Below the pieces are notes generated by a model that was not told where the DNA came from, did not search any database, and worked only from the letters and a program-made list of their open reading frames with translations. The translations under genes were made by a program, and so were the position numbers. 64,000 bases of DNA. It comes from Chitinophaga pinensis. GTDB lineage: Bacteria; Bacteroidota; Bacteroidia; Flavobacteriales; Flavobacteriaceae. Shown in pieces: positions 19,722 to 28,943 of this stretch. The stretch's first letter is position 1. Each line of letters opens with the position of its first letter. The stretch is taken from positions 1 through 64,000 of the forward strand of contig CAMCDQ010000008.1 of NCBI GenBank assembly GCA_945873505.1, read 5' to 3'.

Positions 19722-20971
19722 ACCTAATCATCCGAGAAGCAAAAATTATTGACTCAAAAAGTCCTTTTCACAATCAAATTGTTGATGTGAAAATAAAATC
19801 AGGAACAATTGAAAAAATTGGAAGTAAAATCCCAAATGAAAATGGTTTTGAAGAAATAAAATTTGAAAATTTACATCTTTCCCAAGGATGGTTTGACAGC
19901 AGTGTTTCTTTTGGAGAACCTGGTTTAGAAGAACGAGAAACTATTGCGAATGGATTAAATGTAGCTGCAAAAAGCGGTTTCACAGCGGTGGCTTTACAGC
20001 CCAACTCCTTCCCTATTATTGACAATCAATCACAAATAAATTTCGTAAGAAACAAAGCCAAAGGATTTGCAACGGAATTATTTCCAATTGGCGCCTTCAC
20101 AAAAGAAAGCGAAGGCAAAGATATGGCTGAATTGTTCGATATGAAAAATGCAGGAGCAATTGCTTTTGGAGATTATAATAAAAATATCGACAATGCCAAT
20201 CTGTTAAAAATAGGATTGCAATATACTCAAGATTTTGATGGATTGCTACTTTCTTTTTGCCAAGATGTAACTATAAAAAGTAGTGGAGTAGCTAATGAAG
20301 GTATTGTATCTACGAGAATGGGATTGAAAGGAATTCCAAATTTAGCGGAAGAACTTCAACTGTCAAGAAACCTATTTTTATTAGAATATACAGGTGGCAA
20401 AATGCACATTCCAACAATTTCAACAGCAAAATCGGTTGAATTAATTAAAAATGCAAAAGCCAAAGGATTAAATGTAACCTGCAGTGTTGCTGTACATAAT
20501 TTGGTTTTAACAGATGAAAAATTAGATGGTTTTGACACCCGATTTAAAGTTACGCCTCCATTAAGAACCGATGCAGACAGAAAGGCTTTACTTGCAGGAA
20601 TTCTAGACAATACTATAGACATGGTTACATCAGATCATAATCCGATAGATATAGAGCATAAAAAAATGGAATTTGAAGGAGCCAAAAATGGGACAATTGG
20701 TTTGGAAACTGCCTTTGGAGCTTTAACAACGGTGCTGCCTTTGGAAAAAGTAATCGAAAAATTAACCGCTGGAAAAAGCGCATTTAGCATTGAAAACGCT
20801 TCAATAAAAGAAGGTTTAATCGCTAATATAACGCTATTTAATCCAAATGGGAATTGGACTTTCAACAAAGAAAACATCTTATCAAAATCGAAAAACTCCG
20901 CTTTTATTGGAAACGAAATGAAAGGGAAAGTTTATGGAATTTATAATCAAGGAAAATTAGTTTTATCATAA
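19718..20971 (+). CDS. pyrC: Dihydroorotase/amidohydrolase (PyrC-like)
   Basis: MNLIIREAKIIDSKSPFHNQIVDVKIKSG..., GWFDSSVSFGEPGLEERETI, TSDHNPID; start overlaps the BatA stop (ATGA). Confidence 0.85.
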   Translation: MNLIIREAKIIDSKSPFHNQIVDVKIKSGTIEKIGSKIPNENGFEEIKFENLHLSQGWFDSSVSFGEPGLEERETIANGLNVAAKSGFTAVALQPNSFPIIDNQSQINFVRNKAKGFATELFPIGAFTKESEGKDMAELFDMKNAGAIAFGDYNKNIDNANLLKIGLQYTQDFDGLLLSFCQDVTIKSSGVANEGIVSTRMGLKGIPNLAEELQLSRNLFLLEYTGGKMHIPTISTAKSVELIKNAKAKGLNVTCSVAVHNLVLTDEKLDGFDTRFKVTPPLRTDADRKALLAGILDNTIDMVTSDHNPIDIEHKKMEFEGAKNGTIGLETAFGALTTVLPLEKVIEKLTAGKSAFSIENASIKEGLIANITLFNPNGNWTFNKENILSKSKNSAFIGNEMKGKVYGIYNQGKLVLS

Positions 20972-20978
20972 AAATAGT

Positions 20979-21305
20979 ATGGAAAACTCAGTAGAAGAAG
21001 GAAAAATAGCCGCTATAACAAGTTACGTTTTAGTAGTTGGCGTTTTTATAGCAATGTCGATGAATAGTGAAAGTAAAAATTCCTTTGCGTCGTTTCACAT
21101 TCGTCAAGCATTAGGAATTTCATTGACTTTTATTTCTTTGGGATTAATTATTAGCAATTTTAATAGTTTTATAATTTCCGCACCAATGTGGATTTCTGTT
21201 TCTGTTTTATGGAGTTATGGTATTTTCAGCGCTATAAATGGAACTACAAAACCATTGCCTATATTGGGTAACTATTTTCAAAAATGGTTTAAAAATATCT
21301 CATAA
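20979..21305 (+). CDS. Small membrane protein, DUF4870-like
   Basis: 108 aa, three hydrophobic segments, FASFHIRQALG motif. Confidence 0.65.
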   Translation: MENSVEEGKIAAITSYVLVVGVFIAMSMNSESKNSFASFHIRQALGISLTFISLGLIISNFNSFIISAPMWISVSVLWSYGIFSAINGTTKPLPILGNYFQKWFKNIS

Positions 21306-21307
21306 AT

Positions 21308-21955
21308 ATGGAATTATCGTTAGTTTATCAAATTCGAGAACCAAAAATAAAAGCCGATAAAAACCCATTATTATTGCTATTACACGGTTACGGAAGTAAT
21401 GAAGCCGATTTATTTTCGTTTGCTGCAGAACTTCCTGACGAATATTATGTGGTTTCAGCACGAGCACCTTATGATTTGCAATATGGGAGTTATGCGTGGT
21501 ACGCCATTAACTTTGATGCCGATCAGAATAAATTTTCAGACCACGACCAAGCCATCATTTCAAGAGATTTAGTGGTAAATTTCATTAACGAATTAACTAC
21601 AAATTATCCAATTGACGCTTCCAAAGTTACGTTAATTGGCTTTAGCCAAGGTTCTATTTTGAGTTATTCAATTGCACTTTCTTATCCGGAAAAAGTTCAA
21701 AAAGTAGCAGCAATGAGCGGTTATTTGAACTTAGATATTATTAAAGAAAACTATCAGAATAATGATTTTAGCAATTTGAAAATATTTGCTTCCCACGGAA
21801 CAGTTGACCAAGTAATTCCTGTGGATTGGGCACGAAAATCACCCGCTATATTAGAAGGTTTAGGAATTAAAACTACGTATAAAGAATACCCAATTGGTCA
21901 CGGAGTTTCTCCTCAGAATTTTTATGATTTGAAAAACTGGTTGTTAGAAAAATAA
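21308..21955 (+). CDS. Alpha/beta hydrolase (phospholipase/carboxylesterase family)
   Basis: LLLLHGYGSNEADLF, GFSQGSILS nucleophile elbow, SHGTVDQVIP, IGHGVS. Confidence 0.9.
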   Translation: MELSLVYQIREPKIKADKNPLLLLLHGYGSNEADLFSFAAELPDEYYVVSARAPYDLQYGSYAWYAINFDADQNKFSDHDQAIISRDLVVNFINELTTNYPIDASKVTLIGFSQGSILSYSIALSYPEKVQKVAAMSGYLNLDIIKENYQNNDFSNLKIFASHGTVDQVIPVDWARKSPAILEGLGIKTTYKEYPIGHGVSPQNFYDLKNWLLEK

Positions 21956-22002
21956 ACTACGATCGAATTAAGTCTGAAAGTTAAATTGCCAATCTGTGAA
22001 AA

Positions 22003-22059
22003 TTAGCCACAGATTCACTGATTAAAAAAATATAAAAAATCTGCAAATCTATGGCTTAA
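22003..22059. repeat. Imperfect palindromic interspersed element between convergent genes
   Basis: TTAGCCACAGATTCACTGATT-aaaaaaatataaaa-AATCTGCAAATCTATGGCTTAA. Confidence 0.7.
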
Positions 22060-22071
22060 AAAAATTACTTG

Positions 22072-22572
22072 CTATTTTTCGTACACTAAAGATTGGTTGA
22101 CTTCAAAGAAAATGGTTTTGTCATCATTTACAAAATACTTCAATAAGACTTCCCCCCAATATTCGCCATCGCTAAAATCAGCAATAATCCATCGGTGGTT
22201 CAGCACTTTTATTTTATTGATAATGAACTTATTTGTGCCTAATTTTTCTTGACCTGTGTAGGGATTTCCATTTGGATTAGCGTTAAAATCCATTAATTTA
22301 TCTTTTAGTAATGGAATTAATGTTGCGTAATCGATATTTTTTTCTGTCACATCAGAGTAAAAATAATTCTGTGCTTTCTCGTTATTTTCTAATGAAAAAT
22401 AGTTTGCATCAACCAGATTATCATTTAATTTTGCTTCTTTTGCTTGTGATTTTTTGGTCAATTTATCCAACTGCTCTTTCTGAAAAGCCACTTCTTTTGA
22501 GTAATACGCATAAGTGAAAACATTGAAAACCATTGCCAAAATAAAAAGGTAAAGTAAAAGGGATTGTTTCAT
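22072..22572 (-). CDS. Membrane-anchored protein of unknown function
   Basis: 166 aa, one N-terminal TM followed by an extracytoplasmic domain. Confidence 0.7.
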   Translation of the reverse strand: MKQSLLLYLFILAMVFNVFTYAYYSKEVAFQKEQLDKLTKKSQAKEAKLNDNLVDANYFSLENNEKAQNYFYSDVTEKNIDYATLIPLLKDKLMDFNANPNGNPYTGQEKLGTNKFIINKIKVLNHRWIIADFSDGEYWGEVLLKYFVNDDKTIFFEVNQSLVYEK

Positions 22573-22575
22573 TTT

Positions 22576-23340
22576 TTAAATATTAATTTCTAAATTATCG
22601 TATGCTAAATAAACGTTTTTTGGGAGTTTTTGTTGTACTTCATCATGAAAACCTAAAATATGACTTATATGAGTCAAATAGGTTTTTTTAGGCTGAACCA
22701 AATCTATAAAATCTAAGGCTTCTTGCAAATTAAAATGCGTATTGTGTGGCTCTTCCCGTAAGGCATTTACAACCAAAACATCCAAGTTTTTCAACTTTTC
22801 AAGTTCTGATTTTTCAATAGTTTTCACATCCGTAAGGTATGCGAAATCATCAATTCTATAGCCAAACACTTGAAGATTTCCGTGCATCACATCTATAGGA
22901 ATTACTTCTTTACCACCTAAAGTAAAAGGTTGATTATTGATTACTTCAATTGGAGATACAGAAGGAGCTCCAGGATATTTATTCACCATTTCAAAAACAT
23001 AATCGAATCTTCTTTTCAGATTTTCAAGTACACGTTGGTGTGCATAAATCGGAATATTTCCTTGCTTGAAATTAAAAGGACGAATATCATCCATTCCAGC
23101 AGTATGATCGGCGTGTTCGTGCGTATACAAAACAGCTTCAACTTTTAGACATTTTGAAGTTAGCATTTGTTGTCTAAAGTCTGGTCCACAATCAATTACG
23201 AAAGAAAATCCTTCCCAAGAAATCCATATAGAAACACGTAATCGCTTGTCTTTAGGGTTTTCACTTTGACATACAGAATGATTACTTCCTATAACTGGAA
23301 TTCCTTGCGACGTACCTGTGCCTAAAAAATATACTTTCAA
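22576..23340 (-). CDS. MBL-fold metallo-hydrolase (PhnP/RNase Z-like)
   Basis: MKVYFLGTGTSQGIPVIGSNHSVC, YTHEHADHTAGMDDIRPFN, THISHILG. Confidence 0.92.
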   Translation of the reverse strand: MKVYFLGTGTSQGIPVIGSNHSVCQSENPKDKRLRVSIWISWEGFSFVIDCGPDFRQQMLTSKCLKVEAVLYTHEHADHTAGMDDIRPFNFKQGNIPIYAHQRVLENLKRRFDYVFEMVNKYPGAPSVSPIEVINNQPFTLGGKEVIPIDVMHGNLQVFGYRIDDFAYLTDVKTIEKSELEKLKNLDVLVVNALREEPHNTHFNLQEALDFIDLVQPKKTYLTHISHILGFHDEVQQKLPKNVYLAYDNLEINI

Positions 23341-23430
23341 CGAATTTCTTTTCTACAAAAATAAGATAAATTATCTTTTATTAAAGCCCTATTTTACTAA
23401 CTTTGTAAATTAGTTATTGTAAATCATAAA

Positions 23431-24891
23431 ATGGATACTGAAATAAAATTAAAAGGTGACAAAGTTATCGAACAAATCCCTTCTATAAAGGACAAAGCGC
23501 TTCGTATCAATATGAACGAAAATATCTATGGAACTTTTGCTGAAATTGGTGCTGGTCAAGAAACTGTAAGGCATTTTTTTAGGTCTGGAGGTTCTTCTGG
23601 AACGATTGCAAAAGCAATGTCAGCCTACGATAAAGATTTTAGTGATGCCATTTATGGCGACGAAGGAGATGGCAGATATGTAACCGAAAGTCGTTTGAAA
23701 AAGATGCTTTCTCACGAATATGACTTAATTGAAAAACGATTAAGCAGAGCAAAACATCCCAATAAAATGTTTTTTAGCTATGCTAATACTGTTGCTACCA
23801 TTGATTTCGCAAAACAATTCAAAGGGCACGGTTGGGTAGGAATTCGCTACCAAATTGAACCTGATGAAGATATAAATGAAATTATTATCCACATTCGATT
23901 TAAGGAAACTGACGCCCGTTTGCAACAAGAAACCTTAGGTGTTTTGGGAGTAAATTTGATTTATGGTGCTTATTATAAGTACAACGACCCTAAAAAATTA
24001 CTTCGTTATTTATACGACCATTTAGATAAAGACCAATTAGAAATTGACACAATCAATTTCTCAGGACCTCGTTTTGCTACTGTTGACAACCGTTTAATGA
24101 GTTTACAATTGGTAAAAAACGGAATGACCGATGCGGTAATGTTTGATCCAAACGGAAATAATATTTTACCAGCAGCCATTCTTTACAAAAAAAATATTTT
24201 GGCATTCAGAGGAAGTTTCCGTCCCGTTACGAAAGTAAATATGGATATGTACGAACATTCCTTGAAAATGTTTCTCAACGAGAATAAAGTGGATAAGGAA
24301 AATACCTTGGTAATTTTTGAAATCACACTTTCAAATTTACGTTCCGACGGAGAAATCGACGAGCGGGATTTTATGGATCGAGCCGAATTGCTATGTTCGT
24401 TAGGACAAACCGTAATGATTTCGAACTTCCAAGAATATTATCGCGTGGTGGAATATTTCTCTAATTACACCAAAGCCCGAATGGGATTGGCGATGGGTGT
24501 TAATAATTTAGTTGATATTTTTGATGAAAAATACTACCGCCATTTGAGTGGTGGAATATTAGAAGCGTTTGGAAAACTATTCTATCGCGATTTAAAAGTG
24601 TTCCTTTACCCAATGCTTGGCGAAAATGGCGAAATCATAACTTCTGACAATTTGAAAGTGCATCCAAGAATGAAAGAGTTGTATAAATTCTTCAAGTCCA
24701 ATGGAAAAGTAATCGACATTGAAGATTTCGACCCTCAAAATTTAGAGGTTTTCTCACGTGAGGTCTTGAAAATGATAAGCAACGGAAAATCTGGTTGGGA
24801 AGATATGTTACCACAAGGAATTAGTGAAATCATCAAAAAGCACCGACTTTTTGGGTTCGATCCTAACAAAGTTTTGCAAGCCAAAAATTAA
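23431..24891 (+). CDS. Conserved cytoplasmic protein of unknown function
   Basis: 486 aa, no signal peptide; MNENIYGTFAEIGAGQETVRHFFRSGGSSGTIAKAMSAYDK. I recall homologues being labelled 'TonB-dependent receptor', but the sequence shows no such features. Confidence 0.75.
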   Translation: MDTEIKLKGDKVIEQIPSIKDKALRINMNENIYGTFAEIGAGQETVRHFFRSGGSSGTIAKAMSAYDKDFSDAIYGDEGDGRYVTESRLKKMLSHEYDLIEKRLSRAKHPNKMFFSYANTVATIDFAKQFKGHGWVGIRYQIEPDEDINEIIIHIRFKETDARLQQETLGVLGVNLIYGAYYKYNDPKKLLRYLYDHLDKDQLEIDTINFSGPRFATVDNRLMSLQLVKNGMTDAVMFDPNGNNILPAAILYKKNILAFRGSFRPVTKVNMDMYEHSLKMFLNENKVDKENTLVIFEITLSNLRSDGEIDERDFMDRAELLCSLGQTVMISNFQEYYRVVEYFSNYTKARMGLAMGVNNLVDIFDEKYYRHLSGGILEAFGKLFYRDLKVFLYPMLGENGEIITSDNLKVHPRMKELYKFFKSNGKVIDIEDFDPQNLEVFSREVLKMISNGKSGWEDMLPQGISEIIKKHRLFGFDPNKVLQAKN

Positions 24892-24909
24892 CACAACACA
24901 CCAATATAT

Positions 24910-24951
24910 AAAAAGCCAAGAAGTATCTATATTACATCTTGGCTTTTTTTT
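24910..24951. terminator. Bidirectional Rho-independent terminator
   Basis: AAAAGCCAAGA...TCTTGGCTTTTTTTT between convergent genes. Confidence 0.8.
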
Positions 24952-24974
24952 GTGTATTTTAGAAACCCAAAAAA

Positions 24975-25427
24975 CTATTTCAGAATTTGGTTGGCGTGAT
25001 CTTTGGTTTTTACATCCAAAATAACTTCGTCTATTGTTCCATTTTCATCAATTATGAAAGTGGTTCTGTGAATTCCGTCATATTCTCTACCCATGAACTT
25101 TTTAGGTCCCCAAACGCCAAAAGCCTCAATCACCGATTTGTCCTCATCCGCCAAAAGTGGGAAGGGAAAAACAAATTTATCTCTGAATTTGGCTTGCGCT
25201 TTTTGAGAATCGGCACTTACGCCCAAAATGGCATAATTGTTAGACTGGAAACGTTCGAAATTATCTCGTAAATCACAAGCTTCGGCAGTGCAACCTGGTG
25301 TATTTGCTTTTGGGTAAAAGAAAACCACTAGTTTTTTGCCTTTGTAATCGGCTAATTTGTGTGCATTCCCGTCTTGGTCAACTCCCGAAAATTGCGGGGA
25401 TTTATCTCCTTTTTTTAATGTTGTCAT
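24975..25427 (-). CDS. bcp: Thioredoxin-dependent peroxiredoxin (Bcp type)
   Basis: KLVVFFYPKANTPGCTAEACDLRDNF peroxidatic Cys motif. Confidence 0.95.
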   Translation of the reverse strand: MTTLKKGDKSPQFSGVDQDGNAHKLADYKGKKLVVFFYPKANTPGCTAEACDLRDNFERFQSNNYAILGVSADSQKAQAKFRDKFVFPFPLLADEDKSVIEAFGVWGPKKFMGREYDGIHRTTFIIDENGTIDEVILDVKTKDHANQILK

Positions 25428-25515
25428 TGTATCTGTTTTAAATTGAAACTGCTTATTTGAAAATGAAATTTAGTAAAAATATTGTAGTAAATTTACGATT
25501 CAAATTTAATAAAAA

Positions 25516-26190
25516 ATGAATAAGCAAGAACGAATAACATTTGTTATTAATACGTTAAAAGAAAAATATCCTAGTATTCCGATTCCATTAGACCATAAAG
25601 ATCCTTATACTTTGTTGATTGCCGTGCTTTTATCAGCGCAATGCACGGATGTTCGTGTGAATAAAATTACACCATTATTATTTGCAAAAGCAGATAATCC
25701 ATACGATATGATTAAAATGTCTGTCGAGGAAATTAAAGCTATTATTAGGCCTTGTGGATTGTCTCCAATGAAATCAAAAGGAATTCATGGATTGTCACAC
25801 ATTTTAATTGACAAACACGATGGAAAAGTTCCGCAAAGTTTTGAAGCCTTGGAAGAATTACCTGCCGTGGGGCATAAAACGGCAAGTGTGGTGATGTCGC
25901 AAGCTTTTGGCGTTCCAGCTTTTCCAGTAGATACGCACATTCACCGCTTAATGTACCGATGGAATTTGACGAACGGAAAAAATGTAACGCAAACAGAAAA
26001 AGATGCCAAACGGATTTTTCCTGAGGAAATTTGGAATGATTTGCACTTACAAATTATCTGGTATGGTCGAGAATATTCGCCAGCTCGGGGTTGGAATTTG
26101 GATTTAGATGTTATTACAAAAACGATTGGACGGAAATCGATTTTGGAAGAATACTACAAAAAAAATCCCGAGAAAATATCGGGATTTTGA
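25516..26190 (+). CDS. nth: Endonuclease III
   Basis: LIAVLLSAQCTDVRVN, ELPAVGHKTASVV (HhH), FPVDTHIHR. Confidence 0.93.
   Translation: MNKQERITFVINTLKEKYPSIPIPLDHKDPYTLLIAVLLSAQCTDVRVNKITPLLFAKADNPYDMIKMSVEEIKAIIRPCGLSPMKSKGIHGLSHILIDKHDGKVPQSFEALEELPAVGHKTASVVMSQAFGVPAFPVDTHIHRLMYRWNLTNGKNVTQTEKDAKRIFPEEIWNDLHLQIIWYGREYSPARGWNLDLDVITKTIGRKSILEEYYKKNPEKISGF
26162..26188. terminator. Terminator hairpin embedded in the 3' end of nth
   Basis: AAAATCCCGA-gaaaata-TCGGGATTTT; last paired bases overlap the nth stop region. Confidence 0.7.
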
Positions 26191-26334
26191 TTAATTAGCT
26201 AAAACTTCAATTGACTTTTTACCAACTTTAAAAATATTCAATGCTTTTGAATAATTAAGTAAAAACTGTATTGTTTCTTTTTTTGGTAAAATTTTTGAAC
26301 CTTTTAAAGCTTCTTGAGGGTAGATTTTCGCCAT
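26191..26334 (-). CDS. Small protein of unknown function (47 aa)
   Basis: MAKIYPQEALKGSKILPKKETIQFLLNYSKALNIFKVGKKSIEVLAN, immediately downstream of the sigma factor; internal ATG preferred over the ORF-track start at 26385. Confidence 0.6.
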   Translation of the reverse strand: MAKIYPQEALKGSKILPKKETIQFLLNYSKALNIFKVGKKSIEVLAN

Positions 26335-26391
26335 AATTAAATTAAAAATTAATTTATATTTAACTATAACGTAATATATTTTCAAATAGTA

Positions 26392-26976
26392 TTAATTGGT
26401 TAATATAATTTGATGTTTGTCAATAACTTTTCTTAAGTTCATAATTGCATACCGCATTCGACCTAGTGCTGTATTGATGCTAACGCCAGTCATTTCTGAT
26501 ATTTCTTTGAAACTTAGGTCTTGATACATGCGCATCATCAAAACTTCTTTTTGTTCAGCGGGAAGCTCCTCAATTAATTTTCTTAAGTCGTTTTCTACTT
26601 GAGTTGTAATTAATTTTGATTCAATGTTGGGCACATTATCTGACATAATAGAAAAAATAGAAAATTCCTCAGTTTCTCTGTACATCGGCATTTTTTTATT
26701 TCTTCGGTAATGATCAATAATAAGGTTGTGTGAAATTCGCATAACCCAAGGTAAAAATTTTCCTTCTTCATTATAGGAATTAGACTTCAGGGTTTTAATA
26801 ACTTTAATAAAAGTATCCTGAAATATATCGTCTGAAATATCTCTATCCGATAATTTGGAATAAATAAAACCGTAAATCTTAGATTGGTGTCTGTTAATTA
26901 AAATAGTCAAGGCGTTTTCATCACCTGCTATGTAATTTTTTACCAATAGTGCGTCTGGGGTTTGTACATTAGCCAT
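26392..26976 (-). CDS. RNA polymerase sigma factor (ECF type)
   Basis: DISDDIFQDTFIKVIKTL (sigma region 2), EQKEVLMMRMYQDLSFKEISEMTGVSINTALGRMRYA (region 4). Confidence 0.94.
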   Translation of the reverse strand: MANVQTPDALLVKNYIAGDENALTILINRHQSKIYGFIYSKLSDRDISDDIFQDTFIKVIKTLKSNSYNEEGKFLPWVMRISHNLIIDHYRRNKKMPMYRETEEFSIFSIMSDNVPNIESKLITTQVENDLRKLIEELPAEQKEVLMMRMYQDLSFKEISEMTGVSINTALGRMRYAIMNLRKVIDKHQIILTN

Positions 26977-27221
26977 AAAATACCTTTTAGTTGTTAAATA
27001 AATTTGAGAATTATCTCTAAAAAGTAGTTTTCTGTAATAGGCAAATGTTAAATTAGAATTTATATTAAAACAAATATAGAATAAAATTTATTTAAAAAAC
27101 AAATTTAATTTGAAAAATTAAATTCTTTATTGTTTTTAAGTAGATTATATAAAGAAAAAATTACTCACAAAAATAGATTTCCTTGAGGAAATAATTTATT
27201 GTATATTTAATAAAATTGAAA

Positions 27222-28940
27222 TTATTTTATTATCATTTTTTTAACGCTTTTATTTTCTCCTGAGTAAACAACTAGTAAATAAATCCCTTGTGGTAAATTT
27301 TTAATATCAATTTTATGTGTATCACTTTTAGTTTCTAAAACTAAAATTCCTGTCATATTATATACCTGTACTTTGTCAATACTATCTTCGGAATTTATAT
27401 TTATGAAGTCTTTTACGGGATTTATAAAAGAAAATTCTACGGGTTCTTGAATTGATGCGACTTCTAAAGCACAGTTACTCCCTACCCTATACGAATAATA
27501 ATTTGTAACTGACATTCCTCCATTGTAAGCAAACTTTACACCATAATTTATAGTACTACCAAGAGTTTGTCCTGTAATTGTATGTGTAAATATATTTCCT
27601 GTTACATTTATCATTTGAGTTTCACCAAATGGACTTTGTCGCCAAAGAAAAGCCACTACCCCTACTTTATCAGTATCCAACAATCCGTAAGTTATTTTAA
27701 CATTAGTACCCAAAGTTTCAAAAGCATAATTATATCCTGTAGAAAAAGAACCTATTTGTGCTAAATTACTCGTTCCGAAGCAACCCGTTACACTAGTTGT
27801 AGTTGCGTTAACAACAATTGGATTTGATACAAAATTATTTCCAGACAAATCACTTGCTGCTATTGAAAAAACATAATTTGTATCTGGGTTTAAGTTTGGA
27901 ACCACTACTGATTTTTGAACTTCTGATGGGCTAGCGGTATTTATTGTGCCACCGCTATAATTAATGCTATAAGAAACATTTCCAGAATTGTCGTTAGCGT
28001 TTACTAACAATTCAATAGTTGAACTAGTCACTGCGCCAACAGTTGCCGTAAAATTAGTTGGTGGTTGGTTGTCAACTGTAGTATTTTGATACACCCTAAC
28101 ATAATCGATAACCATAGCCGCTTGCGTAAAATCAGGAAGAATAGTTCCCGCTACGCCACCCATAGCGATATTTAATAATAAATATTGTTCCGCGTTAAAC
28201 GGCCAATTACTTGGTGTTTTAACAGCAGGATTATAGGTGTAAAAAGCCACTCCATCCAATAAAAAAGTAATTTGAAACGGTGACCAATTCATTGAATATA
28301 CGTGATAATCTGTTCCTAGATTGGACGCAATAGTTCCGCCAATATTTGTGGTATTTCCATAAGAAGAAGGGGTATGAAGTGCGCTTTGTACGTAACCTGC
28401 TTGTTGGGATTGTGTAATACCATGTTCCATAATGTCAATTTCACCACAAGCAGGCCAACCTGTTGTTCCAAATTGAGCATCAAAAAAACCGCCATCTTCA
28501 TTCACATTTTTCCCTAACAACCATAAAGCAGGCCAAGTACCCTGATTGGTTGGAACTTTGGCGCGAATATCCACGCGACCGTAAAGAAAAGCAAATTTTG
28601 AATTTAATCGTGCAGAAGTATATTGTTTTGTATAACCTTGACTAGTGTATGGCTCTTTTTTGGCAACAATATTTAGAAAACCACCATTAACAGATGAATT
28701 TGTAAGTTGGTTCGTATAATGTTGTACTTCGCCATTAAACCAACTTCCTCCCGCTGGCAATTGTGTTTGGTGGTGCCAATTAGCGGAATTTATTGCACCA
28801 TTGCCGTCAAATTCATCTGACCAAACTAAATTATTATAAACCACATCAACCTGGGCAAAACCAAATTGTGTGGCCAACAATAGCGTTAATAGCATTTGAA
28901 AAAGCGTATTTTTTTTCATAATTATTTTATAAAACCGCAT
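27222..28940 (-). CDS. Secreted GH16 family endo-beta-glucanase (laminarinase-like) with FN3-like region and T9SS type A sorting domain
   Basis: LVWSDEFDGNGAINSANW, GEIDIMEHG catalytic motif, ALWLLGKN; C-terminal INPVKDFININS...VYNMTGILVLE...LPQGIYLLVV...KKMIIK. Start could be internal ATG 28919. Confidence 0.92.
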   Translation of the reverse strand: MRFYKIIMKKNTLFQMLLTLLLATQFGFAQVDVVYNNLVWSDEFDGNGAINSANWHHQTQLPAGGSWFNGEVQHYTNQLTNSSVNGGFLNIVAKKEPYTSQGYTKQYTSARLNSKFAFLYGRVDIRAKVPTNQGTWPALWLLGKNVNEDGGFFDAQFGTTGWPACGEIDIMEHGITQSQQAGYVQSALHTPSSYGNTTNIGGTIASNLGTDYHVYSMNWSPFQITFLLDGVAFYTYNPAVKTPSNWPFNAEQYLLLNIAMGGVAGTILPDFTQAAMVIDYVRVYQNTTVDNQPPTNFTATVGAVTSSTIELLVNANDNSGNVSYSINYSGGTINTASPSEVQKSVVVPNLNPDTNYVFSIAASDLSGNNFVSNPIVVNATTTSVTGCFGTSNLAQIGSFSTGYNYAFETLGTNVKITYGLLDTDKVGVVAFLWRQSPFGETQMINVTGNIFTHTITGQTLGSTINYGVKFAYNGGMSVTNYYSYRVGSNCALEVASIQEPVEFSFINPVKDFININSEDSIDKVQVYNMTGILVLETKSDTHKIDIKNLPQGIYLLVVYSGENKSVKKMIIK

Positions 28941-28943
28941 TGT

